A stretch of DNA of 13,721 nt from Candidatus Avimicrobium faecavium (GCA_904419105.1 CAJFQR010000030.1:1-13721); one strand, 5' to 3'. Shown: positions 6,906 to 13,136, numbered from the stretch's first letter. The notes: a model not told the origin generated them from the letters alone. Translations and numbers: made by a program.

Positions 6906-7991
6906 TCAGTACTTGACGGGATTGGCCGTGAGATACTTCTTGACCATCAGCGCCACCTTGAACACGATGGCGTGGTCAAACTCCCGCAGGTCCAGCCCGG
7001 TGAGCTTTTTGATCTTCTCCAGGCGGTAGACCAGCGTGTTGCGGTGTACGAACAGCTTCCGGGAGGTCTCCGAGACGTTGAGGTTGTTCTCAAAGAACTT
7101 CTGGATGGTGAACAGCGTCTCCTGGTCCAGGCTCTCGATGGAGCCCTTCTTGAAGACCTCTTTGAGGAACATCTCGCACAGGGTGGTGGGCAGCTGGTAG
7201 ATCAGCCGGGCGATGCCCAGGTTGTCATAGCTGACGATGGACTTCTCGGTGTCGAACACCTTGCCGACCTCCAGGGCCACCTGGGCCTCCTTGAAGCTCT
7301 TGGCCAGGTCCTTGACGCCGACCACGGCGGTGCCGATGCCCACCACCACCTTGGTGTAGAACTCCCCGCCGAGGGTGTCGACGATGGAGCGGGCCAGCTT
7401 TTCCAGGTCCCTGGACTCGATGCCGGCCTTGATCTCCTTGACCAGCACGATGTCGCTCTCGCTGATGTTGAAGACAAAATCCTTCTGCTTGTTCGGGAAG
7501 AGATTCTGGATCACATCAAAGGCGGAGATGTCGTTGGAGGAGACGATGCGGATCAGCAGCACCACCCGGCTCACATCCGAGTTGAAGTGCATCTCCCGGG
7601 CCTTGACATAGATGTCGCCGGGGAGGATGTTGTCCAGGATGACATTCTTGATGAAGTTGTTGCGGTCGTACTTCTCATCGTAGTACTGCTTGATGCCGGC
7701 CAGTGCCACCGCAAGGATGCTGCAGTAGCGGGTGGCCATCTCGTCCGAGCCCTCGACGAATACGGCGAACTCCGGCTTGGACTTCGAGCCGAACGGCTTG
7801 TAGGTGTAGCCGTCCCGGACGAAGATGTCCTGGTTTTCGCCCATATCCAGCAGCAGGAACTCGCTGGTCTCCCCGATGCGCGTCAGGTCGCTGCAGGCGA
7901 TGACGGTGGCGGTATCGTCCACCACGCCGATCACCCGGTCGATCGAATCCCGCATCTGATGGATGACGCCCTGGAATAACCTGTTAGACAT
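6906..7991 (-). CDS. PucR/CdaR-type transcriptional regulator
   Basis: A 361-aa cytoplasmic protein with the layout of the PucR/CdaR family. The N-terminal sensor-like part covers about 1-110, and a middle region about 120-280 is reminiscent of the GGDEF-like CdaR segment (VVVGIGTAVVGVKDLAKSFKEAQVAL). The C-terminal helix-turn-helix at about 302-345 reads SETSRKLFVHRNTLVYRLEKI, the strongest family mark. The ligand is unknown; sugar diacids and purine catabolites apply to distant relatives and should not be assumed. It is first gene of the transcript leading into ftsE, ftsX and the M23 hydrolase, so it may tune the expression of that division module or its own. AGAGGGG lies 9 nt before the ATG. 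A 16-bp palindrome upstream of its promoter is a candidate autoregulatory operator. Confidence 0.85.
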   Translation of the reverse strand: MSNRLFQGVIHQMRDSIDRVIGVVDDTATVIACSDLTRIGETSEFLLLDMGENQDIFVRDGYTYKPFGSKSKPEFAVFVEGSDEMATRYCSILAVALAGIKQYYDEKYDRNNFIKNVILDNILPGDIYVKAREMHFNSDVSRVVLLIRIVSSNDISAFDVIQNLFPNKQKDFVFNISESDIVLVKEIKAGIESRDLEKLARSIVDTLGGEFYTKVVVGIGTAVVGVKDLAKSFKEAQVALEVGKVFDTEKSIVSYDNLGIARLIYQLPTTLCEMFLKEVFKKGSIESLDQETLFTIQKFFENNLNVSETSRKLFVHRNTLVYRLEKIKKLTGLDLREFDHAIVFKVALMVKKYLTANPVKY

Positions 7992-8057
7992 AATATCTTA
8001 CCCCTCTTCACCAAAAATTCCGTGCAAACTTTCGTCAGGTTAGCCAATACACCTACC

Positions 8058-8086
8058 ATTGTAACGAAAACCCGACCGTTTTGCAA
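8058..8086 (-). promoter_or_regulatory. SigA promoter of the regulator-ftsEX-M23 operon
   Basis: Minus-strand TTGCAA (8081-8086), a 17-bp spacer and TACAAT (8058-8063) give a good housekeeping promoter, with an expected start near 8051 and a leader of about 60 nt. It is the only convincing promoter seen ahead of ftsE. Confidence 0.8.
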
Positions 8087-8099
8087 TAGAAATCACGAG

Positions 8100-8115
8100 A
8101 AAAGTTGCAACTTTT
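8100..8115. repeat. 16-bp perfect palindrome, candidate operator
   Basis: AAAAGTTGCAACTTTT is an exact 16-bp palindrome whose near edge lies 14 bp upstream of the -35 box of the regulator-ftsEX promoter. The position fits an activator or autoregulatory site. There is no gene ending here for it to terminate. Confidence 0.5.
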
Positions 8116-8361
8116 TGTCTATTTTTTTCCAAATTTCTGGCAGAATGCTGATTTTATGCGGAAAAACAGCGGCTCTTTCCGTGAAAATCCCCTGTCGGGC
8201 CAAAAAAACTACCGTCCCAGATGTTTGGGCGTTTCCACCAGAAGCGGGCTTTCTTTTTCGGCAGTATCGCAAAAAGCCGTCCGCTGCCGCCCGGCAGCCG
8301 GTCCGGGGCTTTGTGCAATTTTACCCGTCGGTCCCCGTCAAAAAAATTTGCGCCGGGGGGG
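8116..8361. other. Rest of the divergent intergenic region
   Basis: The gap between the divergent regulator and AKR genes is 466 bp. Apart from the sites listed separately, this stretch is AT-richer than the flanking genes and contains a short GCTGCCG/CGGCAGC hairpin near 8282-8297 and A-runs near 8340. I find no supported gene, tRNA or riboswitch fold. Open frames crossing it lack ribosome binding sites and family-like sequence. Confidence 0.45.
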
Positions 8362-8392
8362 TTGACTTAAAGTGTACTCGAAGTATTAGAAT
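8362..8392 (+). promoter_or_regulatory. MerR-type promoter with 19-bp spacer and operator
   Basis: TTGACT (8362-8367) and TAGAAT (8387-8392) are 19 bp apart, too far for unaided SigA but typical of promoters twisted into register by MerR-family activators. The spacer region holds an imperfect dyad, ACTTAAAGTGTACTCGAAGT (8365-8384), in which 14 of 20 positions are symmetric. CTT/AAG half-sites recall aldehyde-responsive MerR regulators such as AdhR and NmlR, which control dehydrogenases and AKRs. No merR gene is in the window. The expected start is near 8399, leaving a leader of about 58 nt that holds a small GC hairpin (8405-8428). Confidence 0.72.
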
Positions 8393-8457
8393 GGGGTCGT
8401 AAACGGGAGCGCGGCAAAACTGCGCCCCAACCATGGACAGAAAGGAGCAATTCGGGT

Positions 8458-9591
8458 ATGATCTATAAGGAGTTTCAAGGGGAAAAGCTGTCGGCGCTGG
8501 GCATGGGCGCCATGCGCCTGCCGGTGATCGGCGGGGACGACACCCGCATCGACGAGGCCGCCACCGCCGCGATGGTGGACTGCGCCATGGCCCACGGCGT
8601 CAACTACTACGACACCGCCTGGGGCTACCACGGCGGGCAGTCGGAGCTGGCGATGGGCCGCGCACTGAAAAAGCACCCCCGGGACCGGTTCTGTCTGGCC
8701 ACCAAGTTCCCGGGGTACGACCTGTCGAATATGGGCAAGGTGCAGGAGATCTTTGAGAAGCAGCTGGAAAAGCTGCAGGTCGAGTACTTCGACTTCTATC
8801 TCTTCCACAATGTCTGCGAGATGAACATCGACGCCTACCTGGATCCGAAGTACGGCATCTTCGACTACCTGATGGAGCAGAAGAAAAACGGCCGCATCCG
8901 GCATCTGGGCTTTTCGGTCCACGGGGGCATGCCGGTGCTGCGGCGGTTCCTGGACGCCTACGGCGACGCGATGGAGTTCTGCCAGATCCAGCTCAACTAT
9001 GTGGACTGGGAGTTCCAGGACGCCAAAGAGAAGGTGGCGCTGCTCAACGAGCGGAAGATCCCGATCTGGGTCATGGAGCCGCTGCGGGGCGGCAGCCTGA
9101 CCCGGCTTTCGGCGGAGGACTTCGGCCGGCTGCAGGCGCTGCGCCCGCAGGAGAGCCAGGCCGGCTGGGCCTTCCGCTTCCTGCAGTCGGTGCCCGGCGT
9201 GACAATGGTGCTCTCGGGCATGTCCAGCCTGCCGCAGATGGAGGAGAACATCGCCACCTTTGCCGCCGACGCCCCGGCCACCGAGGCCGAGCGGGAGGTG
9301 CTCTTCGGCATCGCCGGGGATATGGTGCGCCGCACGGCGCTGCCCTGCACCGCCTGCCACTACTGCACCAGCCACTGCCCCCAGGGGCTGGATATCCCCC
9401 GGCTGCTGGCCCTCTACAACGAGCATATCTTCACCGGCGGCGGCTTTATCGCGCCGATGGCCCTGGCGGCGGTGCCGGCGGACAAACAGCCCTCCGCCTG
9501 CATCGGCTGCCGCAGCTGTGAGGCGGTCTGCCCGCAGCAGATCAAGATTTCCGAGGCGATGGCGGACTTTGCCGCCCGGATCCGGGGCTGA
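8458..9591 (+). CDS. Aldo/keto reductase with C-terminal double [4Fe-4S] domain
   Basis: Probably an oxidoreductase for a carbonyl substrate, fused to a ferredoxin-like electron relay. Residues 1-285 are an AKR TIM barrel with the full catalytic tetrad visible: D52 and Y57 (NYYDTAWGYHGG), K83 (ATKFP) and H117 (LFHNV). The segment VLSGMSSLPQMEEN (251-264) matches the cofactor-binding end of the barrel. The C-terminal part (about 295-377) has two cysteine sets: C297, C300, C303, C307-Pro and C348, C351, C354, C358-Pro. That predicts two [4Fe-4S] clusters. The family is known in anaerobes, but substrate and physiological electron donor are usually unknown. AAAGGAG lies 10 nt before the ATG. It is the first gene of a three-gene operon under the MerR-type promoter. 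Confidence 0.9.
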   Translation: MIYKEFQGEKLSALGMGAMRLPVIGGDDTRIDEAATAAMVDCAMAHGVNYYDTAWGYHGGQSELAMGRALKKHPRDRFCLATKFPGYDLSNMGKVQEIFEKQLEKLQVEYFDFYLFHNVCEMNIDAYLDPKYGIFDYLMEQKKNGRIRHLGFSVHGGMPVLRRFLDAYGDAMEFCQIQLNYVDWEFQDAKEKVALLNERKIPIWVMEPLRGGSLTRLSAEDFGRLQALRPQESQAGWAFRFLQSVPGVTMVLSGMSSLPQMEENIATFAADAPATEAEREVLFGIAGDMVRRTALPCTACHYCTSHCPQGLDIPRLLALYNEHIFTGGGFIAPMALAAVPADKQPSACIGCRSCEAVCPQQIKISEAMADFAARIRG

Positions 9592-9634
9592 CCGGCGGGC
9601 TTTTTCCCGGATTTCCACACAAGGAGGATTCACC

Positions 9635-10732
9635 ATGGAATACCGCAAACTCCCCCATGGCGGCGAGGACATCGGCGTCATCGGGTTTGGCACCAGCTAC
9701 ATCGGCCGGGCGGACGAGAAGGAGATCGAGGCCACCATCGCCCTGGCGCTGGAGATGGGGATCAACTACATCGACCTGGCCTCGGCGGACGCGAGGCCCT
9801 TCCCCTGCTTTGGCAGGGTGGTGGGCGGCGCCCGGGAGAAGGTCCACTACCAGATCCACTTCGGCGCCATCTACAAGGACGGCCCCTACGCCCGGGACTA
9901 CAACCTCGAGGCGGTCAAGCGGTCCATCGACTGGCAGCTGGAACAGCTGCGCACCGACTACATCGACGTGGGCTTCATCCACTGCGTCGACGAACAGGCG
10001 GAGCTGGAGGAGCTGCTCAGCGGCGGGGTCATCGACCACATCAAGGCGCTCAAGCGGCAGGGGGTGGTGCGGCACATCGGCCTGTCCACCCATACGCCGG
10101 CCATCGCCCACCGGGTGCTGGACCTCGGGCTGCCGGATGTGCTGATGTTCTCGCTGAACCCGGCCTATGACTACCGGCAGGACGGGGACTACTCGGACGG
10201 CACGCTGGACGAGCGCCACGAGCTCTACCGGCGGTGCGAAGCCCTCGGGGTGGGCATCAGCGTGATGAAGACCTACGCCGGCGGACAGCTGCTGGACGAA
10301 AAGACCTCGCCGTTCCACCGGGCGCTGACCCCCTACCAGTGCATCCAGTACGCGCTGGACCGCCCCGGTGTGATGACGGTGCTGCCCGGCTTCCGGAACC
10401 GGGAAGATGTGCGGCGGACGCTGGGCTTCTTTGAGGCGGAGGCCGCCGAACGGGACTACTCGGTGATCGGCTCGCTGACGCCGGAGGACACCCGGGGCCG
10501 CTGCGTCTGCTGCAACCACTGCCAGCCCTGCCCGGTGGGGCTGGAGATCGGACTGATCAACAAATACTACGACCTGGCCCGCCACGGCGACGGCCAGGCC
10601 CGGGACCACTACCTGCACCTGTCCAGGACGGCGGAGGCCTGCGTCGGCTGCGGCCGCTGCAGCCGACGCTGCCCGTTCCAGGTGAACCAGGCGGCCCGCA
10701 TGGCGGAGATCCGCGCCTACTTTGGCCGCTGA
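9635..10732 (+). CDS. AKR-like protein with degenerate catalytic tetrad and double [4Fe-4S] domain
   Basis: A 365-aa paralogue-like neighbour of the first AKR with the same architecture: barrel at about 1-280 and Fe-S domain at about 285-365. The cysteines are intact: C290, C293, C296, C299-Pro and C336, C339, C342, C346-Pro, plus an extra C292. The active site is not: D47 and H116 (FIHCVDE) remain, but the Tyr region reads LASADARPFPCFG without a tyrosine, and the Lys position reads QIHFG with H75. The usual Glu-Asn after the cofactor-phosphate loop is also absent (VLPGFRNREDVRR). I infer it does not do standard Tyr-catalysed carbonyl reduction. The start ATG (9635-9637) has AAGGAGG 7 nt upstream. 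It begins 43 bp after the first AKR; the longer in-frame extension back into that gene is a frame shadow. Confidence 0.88.
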   Translation: MEYRKLPHGGEDIGVIGFGTSYIGRADEKEIEATIALALEMGINYIDLASADARPFPCFGRVVGGAREKVHYQIHFGAIYKDGPYARDYNLEAVKRSIDWQLEQLRTDYIDVGFIHCVDEQAELEELLSGGVIDHIKALKRQGVVRHIGLSTHTPAIAHRVLDLGLPDVLMFSLNPAYDYRQDGDYSDGTLDERHELYRRCEALGVGISVMKTYAGGQLLDEKTSPFHRALTPYQCIQYALDRPGVMTVLPGFRNREDVRRTLGFFEAEAAERDYSVIGSLTPEDTRGRCVCCNHCQPCPVGLEIGLINKYYDLARHGDGQARDHYLHLSRTAEACVGCGRCSRRCPFQVNQAARMAEIRAYFGR

Positions 10733-10774
10733 ACCGCCGCCTGTACCAGAATCAAACAGAAAGGAATTTTTCCA

Positions 10775-11332
10775 ATGAATCAGAAGACATCCAGACTGAC
10801 CATCTCCGGCCTGTGCATCGCCCTCGGGCTGGTGCTGCCCTTCCTCACCGGGCAGATCCCCCAGATCGGCAGCATGCTGCTGCCGATGCACATCCCGGTG
10901 TTCCTCTGCGGGCTGATCTGCGGCTGGCAATACGGCCTCGCCGTCGGCTTTATCGTGCCGCTGCTGCGCTCGGTGCTGTTCACGATGCCTCCCTTCTTCC
11001 CGACGGCGATCTCGATGGCCTTTGAGCTGGCCACCTACGGCCTGATCACCGGGCTGCTGTTCGGCAGCCGGGAGGACCGCAGCCCCGCCAGCCTCTACAA
11101 GGCCATCGTCGCGGCGATGCTGGCCGGCCGTGTGGTCTGGGGCGCCGTACAGACGCTGCTGCTGACGATGAACGGCGGCGCAATGACCTTCGAGATCTTC
11201 CTCACCAGCGGCTTCCTGAACGCCATCCCCGGCATCATCGTCCAGCTGACGCTGATCCCGGCGCTGATCGTCGCCCTGGACCGGAGCGGCCTGCTGCTCC
11301 CGGCCCCGGCGAGCCGTTCCGCTGCCCGCTAA
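10775..11332 (+). CDS. ECF transporter S-component (substrate unknown)
   Basis: A 185-aa integral membrane protein with about six hydrophobic segments (roughly 9-28, 33-50, 52-70, 75-97, 108-130 and 145-170). This is the size and shape of the substrate-binding subunit of energy-coupling-factor vitamin transporters. TM1 has a small-xxx-small motif (G12-LCI-A16), comparable to the AxxxA helix that docks the EcfT subunit. The signature stretch MHIPVFLCGLICGWQYGLAV (38-57) followed by MPPFFPTAISMAFELATYGL (71-90) resembles S-components annotated without a substrate. No EcfA or EcfT gene is nearby, so it should share a genome-wide module (group II ECF). AGAAAGGA lies 9 nt before the ATG, and the gene follows the second AKR by 42 bp, so the three are one operon. 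No riboswitch lies ahead of it. Confidence 0.82.
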   Translation: MNQKTSRLTISGLCIALGLVLPFLTGQIPQIGSMLLPMHIPVFLCGLICGWQYGLAVGFIVPLLRSVLFTMPPFFPTAISMAFELATYGLITGLLFGSREDRSPASLYKAIVAAMLAGRVVWGAVQTLLLTMNGGAMTFEIFLTSGFLNAIPGIIVQLTLIPALIVALDRSGLLLPAPASRSAAR

Positions 11333-11343
11333 AGACACCCTGC

Positions 11344-11369
11344 TCCCCCGGCAGACCGGGGGACTTTTT
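11344..11369 (+). terminator. Terminator of the AKR-AKR-ECF operon
   Basis: TCCCCCGG (11344-11351) pairs with CCGGGGGA (11356-11363) around a CAGA loop, followed by C and five T (11365-11369). It begins 12 nt after the S-component stop codon. Confidence 0.92.
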
Positions 11370-11406
11370 CTGAACCGGAAGCGAATATTTGTTCCCCACA
11401 AGTTCC

Positions 11407-11435
11407 ATTGTATCCGAAAATATGTTCTTTGTCAA
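11407..11435 (-). promoter_or_regulatory. Strong minus-strand promoter pointing into the ECF/AKR operon
   Basis: Minus-strand TTGACA (11430-11435), a 17-bp spacer and TACAAT (11407-11412) match the housekeeping consensus at 11 of 12 positions. The expected start near 11400 would yield RNA antisense to the S-component gene and possibly to the second AKR. No minus-strand open frame with a ribosome binding site follows. The promoter sits between two opposing terminators, so it belongs to neither flanking operon. Confidence 0.75.
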
Positions 11436-11462
11436 GAGGGAATCGAAAAAAATTTTTGCAGC

Positions 11463-11486
11463 AAAAAAGCCCCGGGGAGCCGGGGC
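11463..11486 (-). terminator. Terminator after the rsuA-like/70-aa gene pair
   Basis: On the minus strand GCCCCGG/CCGGGGC (7 bp, 11469-11486) with a 4-nt loop is followed by six U (11463-11468). It lies 18 nt beyond the stop codon of the 70-aa gene. A short T-run on the plus strand (11488-11491) is too weak to call it bidirectional. Confidence 0.9.
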
Positions 11487-11503
11487 CTTTTCCTGTGGGC
11501 GGG

Positions 11504-11716
11504 TCAGCGGCGGTCCAGCCGGCGGGTGCGCCGGAAGATGCTCCAGAACCCGCCTGCCACCCACCAGGCCGGCGGCAGCCAGACCAGCCGGCTGAGCCGC
11601 CAGAGGCGCAGCCGGGCCACCGCCCCGAGGCCGAAGACCCCGGCGGCCATGCCCAGCGTATCCACCGCCGTGCCGAGGACCCAGCCGGTCCGGCGCAGCA
11701 TCGGGCGCAGTTTCAT
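11504..11716 (-). CDS. Small basic membrane protein, unknown function
   Basis: A 70-aa protein not recognised from any family. It has two hydrophobic stretches (about 12-36 and 44-61, the second Trp-rich: VWLPPAWWVAGGFW) flanked by arginine clusters (RPMLRR at the N-terminus and FRRTRRLDRR at the C-terminus). This looks like a two-pass membrane hairpin with positive ends. The gene is supported by a perfect AGGAGG 7 nt before the ATG, a 4-bp ATGA overlap with the stop of the pseudouridine synthase gene and a terminator right after it. Its high GC content means a chance frame cannot be fully excluded, but the context argues for a real translated gene. Confidence 0.7.
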   Translation of the reverse strand: MKLRPMLRRTGWVLGTAVDTLGMAAGVFGLGAVARLRLWRLSRLVWLPPAWWVAGGFWSIFRRTRRLDRR

Positions 11717-12444
11717 CTCTCTGCCTCCTCTCCGGTCAGGCGGCGCAGTTCCTCCGGGGTGAGCTCCCGGCAGGCGCCGGGGGCCAGCGCCGGGTCCAGC
11801 GGCAGGCCGCCGATCTGCTCCCGCTTGAGATAGGTCACCGTGCGGCCGAACCGCTCAAACATCCGCTTGATCTGATGGTACATCCCCTCGGTGATCACCA
11901 CCTCCACCCGGGGCGCCGGGCCGTTTTCCAGGATGGTGAGCCGGGCCGGGCGGGTGATGTCCCCGCCGCCGATGTCCACCCCCTCGGCAAAGGCCGCCGT
12001 CGCGGACGGGTCCAGCGGGCCGTCCAGCACTGCGGTGTACCGCTTCGGGAGGTGGTTTTTCGGGGCGAGGATCCGGTGGGCGAAGGCGCCGTCGTCGGTG
12101 AGGAGCACAAAGCCCACCGTGTCCTTGTCCAGCCGCCCGGCGGGGAAGAGCCCCTTGCGCCGCAGCTCCGGCGGCACCAGGTCGAGGACGGTGGGCTGGC
12201 GGCGGTCCTCGGTGGCGGAGACCACCCCGGCGGGTTTGTTCAGCATCAGGTAGATGTGCTCCTGAAAGCGCAGCGGCACCCCGTCCACCGCCACGGTCTG
12301 CTCCGCCGGGTCCACCTGGCGCTCCGGGGCACGCTCCGGCGCGCCGTCCACCGTCACCCGCCCCTTGCGGATCCACTCCCGAACCTCCTTGCGGGTGTGC
12401 AGGCCCTGACCGGCCAGCAGCCGGTCCAGACGCATCTTCGGCAT
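11713..12444 (-). CDS. rsuA: RsuA-family rRNA pseudouridine synthase
   Basis: Converts a specific uridine in ribosomal RNA to pseudouridine; the 16S U516 enzyme RsuA is the closest type by motif. The 243-aa protein has an S4 RNA-binding domain at about 3-50 (RLDRLLAGQGLHTRKEVREW). The catalytic domain carries D106 in the signature GRLDKDTVGFVLLTDDG (103-119) and an RsuA-like ITEGMYHQIKRMFERFG segment in its second half, rather than the NRQIRRM form of RluB/RluE. A valine sits where the signature usually has Glu, Ser or Thr, next to the catalytic loop. AAAGGAGG lies 8 nt before the ATG. It is coupled to the 70-aa membrane protein downstream and has its own promoter. Confidence 0.9.
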   Translation of the reverse strand: MPKMRLDRLLAGQGLHTRKEVREWIRKGRVTVDGAPERAPERQVDPAEQTVAVDGVPLRFQEHIYLMLNKPAGVVSATEDRRQPTVLDLVPPELRRKGLFPAGRLDKDTVGFVLLTDDGAFAHRILAPKNHLPKRYTAVLDGPLDPSATAAFAEGVDIGGGDITRPARLTILENGPAPRVEVVITEGMYHQIKRMFERFGRTVTYLKREQIGGLPLDPALAPGACRELTPEELRRLTGEEAER

Positions 12445-12476
12445 CCTGTGTTCCTCCTTTTCTGGGATCTGCTATC

Positions 12477-12505
12477 AGGATACCACAGTCCGGGCGGCAG
12501 CTCAA
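12477..12505 (-). promoter_or_regulatory. Predicted promoter of rsuA
   Basis: Minus-strand TTGAGC (12500-12505), a 17-bp spacer and TATCCT (12477-12482). The -35 box overlaps the stop codon of the DUF4830-like gene, so rsuA can be transcribed alone or with that gene. Confidence 0.6.
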
Positions 12506-13026
12506 GCCCCGGCGGCCGTCTCCGGGCCATAGCCGAGCCACACCGTCGCCGACGGGTCCAGCCCGTGCATAAAGCCGTCCGCCGAGGTGCTGCTCACATC
12601 GCCGCCGATGAGCCGGTCCTGGTAGATGAGCAGCGTGAGGCGGGCGTCCTCGACGCCGCCGGGGTAGTTGAGCACCTCGTAGACATACCGGCGGCAGCTC
12701 CTGCCCCGGTAGCGGCTCAGGTCGAAGCCCTGCTGCTTCTGAATGGTGTTGTACTTCTCGTAGGTCTCGTCAAAGGACGAGGGGATCACCACCTCCCGGA
12801 TCTCCAGCGGCTCCTCCGCCACCTCCCAGCCGTAGGCGGCGATCAGGTCCCGGCGCTGGCCCTCGTTGGCGGCGGCGGTATTCACCCGGCGGCGGGCGGC
12901 GGTGGTCTGGTCCAGCCCCTGCCAGAGGACCTCCCGGACCCCTGCCGCCCCGCCGAGCACCAGCAGCAGCGCCAGCGCCCCGGCGATGATCTTTTTGCGG
13001 TCCAGCCGCAGCGAAAGCATCATCAT
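12502..13026 (-). CDS. DUF4830-like membrane-anchored protein
   Basis: A 174-aa protein of unknown function resembling the DUF4830 domain found mainly in Clostridia. Residues 11-30 are a single hydrophobic N-terminal anchor (KKIIAGALALLLVLGGAAGV) after a basic start, so the rest should face outside the membrane. The conserved-looking core runs from YGWEVAEEP (65-73) through VVIPSSFDETYEKYNTIQKQ (79-98) and GFDLSRYRG (100-108) to DRLIGGDVSS (137-146). Three consecutive ATG codons mark the start behind a GGGGGAAGG purine stretch; which is used cannot be settled. I see no clear minus-strand promoter directly upstream. It precedes rsuA by 57 bp without a terminator between them. Confidence 0.78.
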   Translation of the reverse strand: MMMLSLRLDRKKIIAGALALLLVLGGAAGVREVLWQGLDQTTAARRRVNTAAANEGQRRDLIAAYGWEVAEEPLEIREVVIPSSFDETYEKYNTIQKQQGFDLSRYRGRSCRRYVYEVLNYPGGVEDARLTLLIYQDRLIGGDVSSTSADGFMHGLDPSATVWLGYGPETAAGA

Positions 13027-13092
13027 CTTTGCCTTCCCCCTTTCCCCTACCTCTATGCCCGTCCGCTCCGGGATATGTCAGAGGAGGAACCA

Positions 13093-13136
13093 ACTTGTGA
13101 TTTTAGACAAGTAGATACTGCCAAATTTGTCTACTT
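13093..13136. repeat. Interlocking inverted repeats upstream of the kinase promoter
   Basis: Three overlapping dyads share one word. ACTTGT (13093-13098) pairs with ACAAGT (13107-13112), TAGACAA (13104-13110) with TTGTCTA (13127-13133), and AAGTAGA (13109-13115) with TCTACTT (13130-13136). The cluster ends 26 bp before the -35 box of the plus-strand promoter, in the divergent region shared with the DUF4830-like gene. It looks like a multi-site operator; the regulator is unknown. Confidence 0.5.

Noticed and set aside
8022..8402. 126-codon plus-strand frame in the divergent intergenic region
   Set aside because: It crosses the regulator promoter, the palindrome and the MerR-type promoter, with no ribosome binding site and no recognisable sequence.
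8433..8468. Eleven-codon upstream frame overlapping the first AKR start
   Set aside because: It has no ribosome binding site of its own and merely contains that of the AKR gene; overlap alone is weak evidence for a leader peptide.
9260..9634. In-frame N-terminal extension of the second AKR
   Set aside because: It overlaps the Fe-S domain of the first AKR in another register and reads as Pro/Arg/Ala-rich noise; AAGGAGG directly before 9635 fixes the start.
8386..9693. A 435-codon minus-strand frame opposite the first AKR
   Set aside because: Shadow of the AKR gene: low-complexity His/Leu/Val/Gln composition and no ribosome binding site, while the plus strand has clear catalytic and Fe-S motifs.
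10733..10774. Vitamin riboswitch ahead of the ECF S-component
   Set aside because: Only 42 bp separate it from the second AKR gene, and the operon leader at 8399-8457 is also too short for known vitamin riboswitches.
9542..11401. A 619-codon minus-strand open frame antisense to the second AKR and S-component genes
   Set aside because: It begins at a TTG without a ribosome binding site, has no family-like sequence, and arises because GC-rich third positions of the real genes suppress stops on the opposite strand. The antisense promoter upstream of it is reported as a non-coding signal only.
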